20,654 nucleotides of DNA, taken from Chloroflexota bacterium. Lineage in GTDB: Bacteria; Chloroflexota; Chloroflexia; QHBQ01; JADMIH01. A program made the position numbers and the translations under genes. Each line of letters begins with the position of its first letter. Positions within the stretch are counted from its first letter, which is position 1. A model generated the notes under the pieces. That model saw only the letters and a list, made by a program, of their open reading frames with translations, did no database searches and was not told the DNA's origin. Positions 1-5,500 of the stretch are shown one piece after another. Where the stretch lies: positions 1-20,654 of the forward strand of contig JADMIH010000053.1 of assembly GCA_015478675.1 (NCBI GenBank), read 5' to 3'.

Positions 1-40
1 GGGGCCGGCCAAGCCCCTGACGAGGTTACAGGGGTGATTA

Positions 41-142
41 AAGCCCCCTCTCCCACAAGGGGAGAGGGGCATGGGGTGAGGGCAGATGGCGCAACACCCG
101 CACGGATACCCCAAGAAGATTGCTCCACCTCAACTCTGAACG
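41..142 (+). repeat. Hairpin intergenic repeat, copy 1 (left part degraded or absent)
   Basis: Contains a GC-rich hairpin arm pair (about 44-70), then a tail that matches copies 3 and 4 (CCGCACGGATACCCC at about 100-114) and ends in TCTGAACG at 135-142. That end corresponds to the TCTGAACA terminal repeat of the copies at 12360-12551 and 14759-14951. The left terminal repeat is not visible, so the copy is truncated, diverged or begins before the window. It has the same orientation as copy 4. It ends 42 bp upstream of the tldD -10 box. Confidence 0.75.
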
Positions 143-161
143 CTTACCACAGCCTCTCAAC

Positions 162-190
162 TTGGCTGACAAGACAGGATGCTGTAGAAT
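162..190 (+). promoter_or_regulatory. Sigma70-type promoter of tldD
   Basis: TTGGCT (162-167), a 17-bp spacer, then TAGAAT (185-190). The predicted transcription start, about 7 bases after the -10, falls at about 197, on the tldD ATG at 196. The mRNA may therefore be leaderless, which agrees with the lack of a good Shine-Dalgarno sequence there. Confidence 0.5.
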
Positions 191-195
191 AGGCC

Positions 196-1641
196 ATGCT
201 CTCAGATACTTTGCTGCAAGCCGCGCTCGACGCGGCCATGCGCTCCGGCGCTGGCTATGCCGAGGCGCGTGCAGAGGAAACTCACTCGGAGCGTGTGCAG
301 GCTCGTAATGGCGCGATAGAGCGCCTTTCCACCGACCGTGATGCCGGCTGGGGAATCCATGTGCTGGCGGATGGAGGCTGGGGCTTTGCAGCCTCTGCTT
401 CTGCCGCAGATGGGGCGATCCGTGATACCGCGCGCCAGGCTGTAGAGATAGCACGCGCCAGCGGCACACGTCGCAAATCCCTTTCTGATCTGTCGCTGAT
501 GCCGACCTGGCAGGGCGAGTATCGAACTACATCCCAGCGTGACCCTTTTTCTGTGCCCGTTTCTGAGCGGGTGGACCTCTTGCTTTCGGCCTCAAACAAC
601 GCTTCTTCTGCAAGCCCTCGCGTTAAGGTTACTACAGGGTATCTAGCAGCTATAGAGACAGAAAAGCTCTTCATGAATACAGCGGGCGCGTGCCTCCGCC
701 AGGGTGTCACCTATGTCAATGGTGAGATTGGCGTAGTAGCCACTGATGACGCGGGGTATTCATACCGGAGATCGTATGGTGACATGAGCCAGGCAGGGTG
801 GGAGTTCATAGAGGAGCTATCTCTAGCGACTGAAGCAACGCGCGTAGGGCAAGAGGCAGCCGACCTGGTGGTTGCTCCCTGGGCGCCTTCCGGCCCGCGG
901 CGGGTGATCCTCGCCTCCGACTTCGTGGCGCTCCTAATCCACGAGTCCTGCGGCCACCCTACCGAGCTTGACCGGGTGCTCGGCTGGGAAGCAGCTTTCG
1001 CGGGCACCTCCTTCCTTATGCCGGAGATGCTTGGGCGCTTCCGTTATGGCTCCTCCCTTGTCAACATGACCGCCGACTCTCTCCTGCTGGGCGGGCTTGG
1101 CACCTTTGGCTGGGACGAAGAGGGGACCCCTGCCCAGCGCACCGCTATCGTGCGTGAGGGTGTTTTTACCGGCTATCTTACCTCGCGGGAGAGCGCGCAG
1201 GCGCTGGGGCAAAAATCAAATGGCTGCGGGCGAGCAACATCGTGGGGGCGCATCCCCCTGGTGCGGATGGTAAATCTCTCGCTTGAACCGGGAAGCGGTT
1301 CCCTGAACGACCTTATAGCCCAGGTTGATGACGGCCTATACCTCGAAACACCCTCTTCCTGGAGCCTTGATGATAAGCGTATGAACTTCCACTTCTCGGC
1401 TGAGCTGTGCAGAGAAATCAAGGGCGGCAAGCTGGGCGAGCTTCGCAAAGGCGCATCGTTCCAGGGTAGAACGCCGCGATTCTGGGGATCTGTGCAAGCT
1501 ATAGCCGGAGCTAACGAGTGGCACCTATGGGGCCTGCCGAACTGTGCTAAAGGCGAGCCGTTGCAGCTTTGCCCCGTTTCGCACGGAGCATCGCCCATCC
1601 TGGTGAATGGCCTGGATATGAGCGATAGTGGCAGGGTGTAG
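196..1641 (+). CDS. tldD: TldD-family metalloprotease
   Basis: A 481-residue cytoplasmic protein of the TldD/PmbA (U62) family. In E. coli the TldD-TldE heterodimer is a zinc peptidase that acts on unfolded peptides, for example microcin B17 precursor and CcdA. The HExxxH zinc motif is present as HESCGH (H249, E250, H254). A C-terminal NCAKG (C450) lies where the family carries its third ligand, a Cys, and is followed by a Gly-rich tail. Length is normal. It is the catalytic partner of the TldE-like gene 59 bp downstream, in the same orientation and probably the same transcript. The ATG at 196 is chosen because it begins the conserved N-terminus. There is no clear ribosome binding site and the promoter sits directly in front. 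The assignment to TldD is firm. The substrate in this organism is unknown. Confidence 0.93.
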   Translation: MLSDTLLQAALDAAMRSGAGYAEARAEETHSERVQARNGAIERLSTDRDAGWGIHVLADGGWGFAASASAADGAIRDTARQAVEIARASGTRRKSLSDLSLMPTWQGEYRTTSQRDPFSVPVSERVDLLLSASNNASSASPRVKVTTGYLAAIETEKLFMNTAGACLRQGVTYVNGEIGVVATDDAGYSYRRSYGDMSQAGWEFIEELSLATEATRVGQEAADLVVAPWAPSGPRRVILASDFVALLIHESCGHPTELDRVLGWEAAFAGTSFLMPEMLGRFRYGSSLVNMTADSLLLGGLGTFGWDEEGTPAQRTAIVREGVFTGYLTSRESAQALGQKSNGCGRATSWGRIPLVRMVNLSLEPGSGSLNDLIAQVDDGLYLETPSSWSLDDKRMNFHFSAELCREIKGGKLGELRKGASFQGRTPRFWGSVQAIAGANEWHLWGLPNCAKGEPLQLCPVSHGASPILVNGLDMSDSGRV

Positions 1642-1700
1642 CCAGGGCCGGGGCTTGGAAGTAGCCGCTGGCCGTCAACACTGATAGCAGAGTGTAACTT

Positions 1701-3095
1701 ATGAACCTGAGCAGAGGCTTACTTGGCGCGGCTGAGGCGTTCTCCATCCTGGAGGATGCACTGCGTGGCTCGCCCGCCGACCAGACAGAATTGGTGCTCC
1801 TCACGGACAGTAGTGATGTTACACGCTACGCCAATTCTGAGATACATCAGAACGTATCACAGGCCAACAGGCGTTTGTCGGTGCGCGTGGCGGTGGGGCG
1901 TGCGGTGGCCCGGGTCTTTACCAACTCTGTTGACCCGGAGCTTTTACGCCGCACCATAGTGGAAGCCGTTGAGCTGGCGCGGATGCAGGCTCCTAACCCT
2001 CGCTTCCAGTCGTTGCCCACTCCACAGATGGGGGTTCCACAGCAGCAAAGCTCTCCGCAATCCTTCTTTAATTCAACTGCTGACCTCTCAGCTGAGGCAC
2101 GCGCTGAAGCTGTGGGCCGCATTATTGATGCTGCGGCTGCTGAGGGATATAGAGCCTTTGGCACCTACCGCTCGTCGGCTTCGGAGTTGGCGGTGGTTAG
2201 CACAACGGGCGTGCGCTCTTATGCTCCATTCACCACAGTTTACCTCAAGGCGCTGGTTGAAGGGCCACACGGCACCGGCTTCGGCGATGCCTTCGACCGC
2301 GATAACAATCGCATAGATGTGGAACAGATTGCGCGTGAGGCTGTGGACAAGTGCCGCGCCAATCGCAACCAGGTAGAAGTTGAGCCTGGAGATTATGAAG
2401 CTATCTTTGAGGCCAATGCCGTGGCTGATATGCTGCGCTTCCCTGTCGTGTGGGGCATGGGCGCGCGCTCTGTGCTGGACGGCCAGTCGTTTATGTCAGG
2501 GCACGTAGGTGATCGGGTAGCCGGTGACACTGTGAGCGTATGGGACGACCCGACGGACCCCCGTTGCCTGCCGATAGCCATAGATTATGAAGGCTTGCCG
2601 ACCAGTAGACTTGAAATAATCGAAAATGGCATAGTGCTGGGCCCTGTTTATGATGCCGAGACTGCTAATGAAGCAGGCACACATTCTACAGGCAACGCCG
2701 GTGATCCCTTCGGCGGCTACGTCTCAGGGCCTGTAGCCGACCACGTCGTCATGCCTGAAGGCTCCTCAACTGTAGAGGGGATGGTCAAGCATGTGAAGAA
2801 TGGCGTATGGGTGACGCGGTTCCACTACACACATTGTCCCGACCCGAAGCAGGTTATAGCCACCGGCACAACCCGCGATGGCACCTTTCTCATTAGAGAT
2901 GGGGAGATAGCAGGTGCGCTAAAGAATCTGCGCCTGGAGATGAGCGTGCTCGATTTACTTTCTTCTCAGCAAGAGGCAGGCGCAGGCAAGCTTTGTCAGG
3001 ATTGGTGGGCGCAGAATGGCATGGCAACCACCAACTACTTCGTACCACCGATGCGCTTCGCACGCTGCACATTCACCGGAGTAACTACTTTCTAG
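1701..3095 (+). CDS. tldE: TldE/PmbA-like partner of TldD
   Basis: A 464-residue protein of the same family as the upstream gene. It has no HExxxH motif, as expected for the non-catalytic TldE/PmbA subunit that completes the active-site chamber of TldD. The C-terminal half carries family blocks such as GNAGDPFGGY, GVWVTRFHYTH, ATGTTRDGTFLI and GALKNLRLEMSVLDLL. Synteny with tldD, 59 bp away, supports the pairing. The ribosome site is weak: no purine-rich run stands out before the ATG at 1701. The final residues (MRFARCTFTGVTTF) fit the usual family C-terminus. E. coli calls the equivalent gene pmbA or tldE. No truncation or frameshift is visible. Confidence 0.9.
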   Translation: MNLSRGLLGAAEAFSILEDALRGSPADQTELVLLTDSSDVTRYANSEIHQNVSQANRRLSVRVAVGRAVARVFTNSVDPELLRRTIVEAVELARMQAPNPRFQSLPTPQMGVPQQQSSPQSFFNSTADLSAEARAEAVGRIIDAAAAEGYRAFGTYRSSASELAVVSTTGVRSYAPFTTVYLKALVEGPHGTGFGDAFDRDNNRIDVEQIAREAVDKCRANRNQVEVEPGDYEAIFEANAVADMLRFPVVWGMGARSVLDGQSFMSGHVGDRVAGDTVSVWDDPTDPRCLPIAIDYEGLPTSRLEIIENGIVLGPVYDAETANEAGTHSTGNAGDPFGGYVSGPVADHVVMPEGSSTVEGMVKHVKNGVWVTRFHYTHCPDPKQVIATGTTRDGTFLIRDGEIAGALKNLRLEMSVLDLLSSQQEAGAGKLCQDWWAQNGMATTNYFVPPMRFARCTFTGVTTF

Positions 3096-3325
3096 TCGCC
3101 AGGAAATACAAATCAGCGATCCGCCACCAGCCTTTAACCTTGCGCCTCCAACTGGCATACTCTTTGCTATAGAGTTGTCAGTAGAAGATAATCCTTGTGC
3201 CGAGACGCGCCCTTAATCGCACAAGAGCCTCAGTTGCCGAGGGGTCGCCCTGAAAGCGATTCCTGCGTGCATATGCAGAAGATTGGCTACACTCCCGCAT
3301 ATACAATCCAAACTGGAGGAGTAAA

Positions 3326-3562
3326 ATGGCAGCAAAAGTGAGGAGCAATCGTGGATTCGCCTCAATGGACGAAGCCAAGCAACGCGAAATCGCTCGTAAA
3401 GGTGGAGCCGCCGTGAGCCGCAATCGCGAGCACATGTCGGCTATCGGACGCAAGGGGGGCGAAGTGGTGAGCCAGAATCGCGAGCACATGTCGGCTATTG
3501 GACGCCGAGGCGGAGAAGCGCGTGGGGATCATGCTGTGGGCAGCAGTGAGGAGCAGCGTTAA
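3326..3562 (+). CDS. KGG-repeat stress-type small protein
   Basis: A 78-residue hydrophilic protein built of 18-residue repeats. KGG/RGG triplets lie at residues 25-27, 43-45 and 61-63, separated by the shared stretch NREHMSAIGR. This is the repeat of the stress-induced KGG family (PF10685), which includes E. coli YciG and B. subtilis GsiB. Family members are small, charged, probably disordered proteins linked to general stress or desiccation; the biochemical role is not settled. GGAGGAG at about 3316-3322 precedes the ATG at normal distance, so translation should be strong. The two internal repeats are also very similar at DNA level (about 3412-3457 and 3466-3511), indicating a fairly recent unit duplication. 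It is a single-gene unit between tldE and the convergent glycosidase. Confidence 0.85.
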   Translation: MAAKVRSNRGFASMDEAKQREIARKGGAAVSRNREHMSAIGRKGGEVVSQNREHMSAIGRRGGEARGDHAVGSSEEQR

Positions 3563-3613
3563 CGGAGCTTTAGCAAACAGCTTCGCTGTTATAGCTGCTT
3601 AGCCTGGCTCCGT
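3562..3613 (+). terminator. Stem-loop after the KGG gene
   Basis: ACGGAGC (3562-3568) pairs with GCTCCGT (3607-3613), enclosing a second hairpin AACAG-CTTCG-CTGTT (about 3576-3590). It starts in the stop codon. There is no T-run, so factor-independent termination is uncertain. An 11-12 bp tandem repeat (GGCTCCGTGCC twice, from about 3606) overlaps its right arm. Confidence 0.4.
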
Positions 3614-3699
3614 GCCGGCTCCGTGCCGGCCCCCTATGGGACTATGCGTATCCGTTGCCCAATTTAGAAACTCGTTGGCAAATTGGTCTCTTTACCCTC

Positions 3700-3728
3700 T
3701 TGACAGGGCAGCCGACATCTGCTATTAT
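3700..3728 (+). promoter_or_regulatory. Strong sigma70-type promoter without a downstream ORF
   Basis: A perfect TTGACA (3700-3705), a 17-bp spacer, then TATTAT (3723-3728). A shifted TATAAT at 3726-3731 is also possible with a 20-bp spacer. It points rightwards into a structured 80-bp stretch and then the 3' end of the convergent glycosidase gene. No same-strand gene follows until 5501. Confidence 0.6.
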
Positions 3729-3734
3729 AATCTC

Positions 3735-3813
3735 ACTTCGGGGGTGTTAAAGCTCTCGAAGGCACAGAAGCTCTGATAGACTTTCGGGTCTGCTAGAGCT
3801 TTTCTGTTGTGCC
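3735..3813 (+). ncRNA. Candidate small structured RNA
   Basis: Downstream of the promoter at 3700-3728 lies a long imperfect hairpin. GGCACAGAAGCTCT (3761-3774) and AGAC (3778-3781) pair with GGTCT (3787-3791) and the strand from AGAGCT (3795) to TGTGCC (3813). A shorter version, AAGCTCT with AGAGCTT followed by TTCTGTT, looks like a terminator on the plus strand. AAAGCTCT at 3749-3756 is a second, competing partner for the same AGAGCTTT, so two exclusive folds are possible. I recognise no known RNA family. The alternative is a plain terminator for the convergent gene that ends at 3824. Confidence 0.4.
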
Positions 3814-3823
3814 TCCCTTCGGC

Positions 3824-5281
3824 TTACAAGCCCATACTCTCAAGCTCAAGAAAAAGAGAGGCCGTCCAGGTCATGTTAGCCGCGCCCAGAGGCTCGCCCG
3901 TATTCGGCTGGTAATATTCCCAGAAGCCCGGGTCTCCCTCCTGCGGCTGGTAAGGGGTCGGGCGTGCGCTTACCAGCGGCCAGCTTGCCGCCACTATAGC
4001 GCTATCCCACAGCCAGCCATGCTCGTACTGCCTCGTAGAGGGCGTGGTGAACTCCTCACCTACGCTGTTCCGCTCCATCACACCCATAGCGGCTCTCCGC
4101 GTTCTGTCAGCATCAGCCCCTTCGCTTATCATCTTCAATGTGCTCTGCCTGAGCGCCTCAGCCTGCGAAGAACCGCGCTCCCTCAGCCCCCGCACCACCA
4201 GCCAGTTGGTAACAGGCCAGCTAGGGCCTGACCAGTAGCGTAGCGGGTCGAAAGCAGGGCTGCTCAAAGAGGTGGAAGGAAGAGGAACCTCAGTCCAAAA
4301 CTCGCCTGGATCGCGCATATAACCTTCCAGCCGCTTGGCTTGTGCAGGCAAAGCGATCTCACCCATCAAAGGGGTGAAGCCCGACACAGTGCGCGTCCGA
4401 AGAAAGCGGCCACCTCGGCTGTCGTAACTATAAAAGAATCCGCCCCGCTCCTCCCACAGCTTACCACGTATAGCCTCGGCCACTCCCTCAGCGCGCACCA
4501 CGTTATGCGCAGCCTTCTCCTTTAGCTTCTCGCTTGCGCCAACTCCAACTCCACCTCCACCTCCACCGCCGATAACCGCCAGTTCGTCCTGCAATTTTGC
4601 CAGCGACCGCAAGGACGCGACCAACAGCGCGTTAAAGAGGACATCCTGGAGCAGAAAAGGCGTGGCCTCAATAATAGCACCCTGGTTATAATTGTGCTCT
4701 TTGAAAAGAGCGAGCAATCCGAAATAAGAGAAATAGTCGCGGGCCGTAGGGCGGTGTTCGCCTTTGACGTGCAGCGTGTCGGCACGCCCAAAGGTTTGCA
4801 CCGGCAGCTCGTGCGCCTCTATATAAGCGCGCGTCTTCTCTATGAGAGGATCAAAAGCAGGCGAGTTGTCCATCCCCGTCTCCCAGGGGTGTAGACACAC
4901 CGCGAGGCTCTCGCCCCAGGGGTCGCGCTCTGTCAATAACCATCTATGATACCTTTCAAGACCCTCGGAAAAAGCCATGAAGTCGCTGTAATGTAGCACT
5001 CGCTCTTCCTCTTTTACCTTGCGGAAGACCTCGTACAAGCACAACCCCACGACAGGTGGTTGGGTAATGCCGGAGGTACGTAGGTAGGTGGGGCCCGATA
5101 CCTCAGGCGCAACACCCCAATCGTCGGCATCCGGCCTGTAGCCATGTGGCCCCTCCATGAAGCGTATCTGGGGCAGCATTCCGTTGCTCCACTGGCAAGC
5201 AAAGATTGATGCCAATTCGCTTATTGCGCGCCTTGTGCCATAGCTATTCTGCTCCAAAAGACCCTCCACATTAGCAGACAT
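3824..5281 (-). CDS. GH63-like (mannosyl-/glucosylglycerate hydrolase type) glycosidase
   Basis: A 485-residue protein with no signal peptide, so cytoplasmic. Blocks of the (alpha/alpha)6-barrel MGH1-like glycoside hydrolases are clear: QWSNGMLPQIRF (30-41), TSGITQPPV (69-77), WETGMDNSP (133-141; D138 is the probable acid), YWSGPSWPVTNW (349-360) and EYYQPNTGEPLG (455-466; E463 is the probable base). Characterised relatives cleave the compatible solutes mannosylglycerate or glucosylglycerate, so a role in solute recycling is possible; the real substrate is unknown. Two oddities stand out. A Gly run (238-244, then VGVG) interrupts the barrel. The family's usual N-terminal segment YPHxWsWDaA is absent between residues 15 and 18, while a similar segment, RQYEHGWLWDSAIVAA, sits at 417-432 (see findings). 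The start at 5281 has no strong ribosome site. Confidence 0.8.
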   Translation of the reverse strand: MSANVEGLLEQNSYGTRRAISELASIFACQWSNGMLPQIRFMEGPHGYRPDADDWGVAPEVSGPTYLRTSGITQPPVVGLCLYEVFRKVKEEERVLHYSDFMAFSEGLERYHRWLLTERDPWGESLAVCLHPWETGMDNSPAFDPLIEKTRAYIEAHELPVQTFGRADTLHVKGEHRPTARDYFSYFGLLALFKEHNYNQGAIIEATPFLLQDVLFNALLVASLRSLAKLQDELAVIGGGGGGGVGVGASEKLKEKAAHNVVRAEGVAEAIRGKLWEERGGFFYSYDSRGGRFLRTRTVSGFTPLMGEIALPAQAKRLEGYMRDPGEFWTEVPLPSTSLSSPAFDPLRYWSGPSWPVTNWLVVRGLRERGSSQAEALRQSTLKMISEGADADRTRRAAMGVMERNSVGEEFTTPSTRQYEHGWLWDSAIVAASWPLVSARPTPYQPQEGDPGFWEYYQPNTGEPLGAANMTWTASLFLELESMGL

Positions 5282-5343
5282 TATCGTACCCGCTCCCCAT
5301 ACCCATGACTAAGGTCCCCCCCAGGCTGGTGCATCGCGGCTAT

Positions 5344-5372
5344 TTATCTGCTGCGCTGTATGGTAATATAAT
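5344..5372 (+). promoter_or_regulatory. Possible promoter of the histidine kinase gene
   Basis: A perfect TATAAT (5367-5372) with a weak TTTATC 17 bp upstream (5344-5349). The leader would be about 120 bases and would contain the hairpin at 5460-5485. The weak -35 suggests activator dependence, or that the box is fortuitous. Confidence 0.35.
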
Positions 5373-5387
5373 TGTTGTGAATGTCAA
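5360..5387 (-). promoter_or_regulatory. Possible promoter of the glycosidase gene
   Basis: On the minus strand, TTGACA (5387-5382), a 16-bp spacer, then TACCAT (5365-5360). It would give a leader of about 70 bases. It overlaps the possible divergent promoter of the histidine kinase, so the two may interfere. The -10 is weak. Confidence 0.35.
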
Positions 5388-5459
5388 AGGCCGCCGGGCT
5401 GGATAGCATCAGGGCATCCCCCAGCAGCTAATTAATAGCACAACCTCTCTATTCTTGGA

Positions 5460-5485
5460 GCTAACAGCCACCTCAGGCTGTTAGC
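5460..5485 (+). promoter_or_regulatory. Perfect inverted repeat before the histidine kinase start
   Basis: GCTAACAGCC (5460-5469), loop ACCTCA, GGCTGTTAGC (5476-5485): a perfect 10-bp stem with a 6-base loop ending 15 bases before the ATG at 5501. It could be an RNA hairpin controlling translation or a dimer operator. No T-run follows, so a terminator is less likely. Confidence 0.55.
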
Positions 5486-5500
5486 ATATCCTCCACACAT

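Noticed and set aside
3412..3511. DNA repeats in the KGG gene considered as a minisatellite
   Set aside because: They are in frame and encode the known 18-residue protein repeat.
3809..4231. 140-codon plus-strand frame opposite the glycosidase gene
   Set aside because: The minus-strand protein has clear family motifs. This frame has none.
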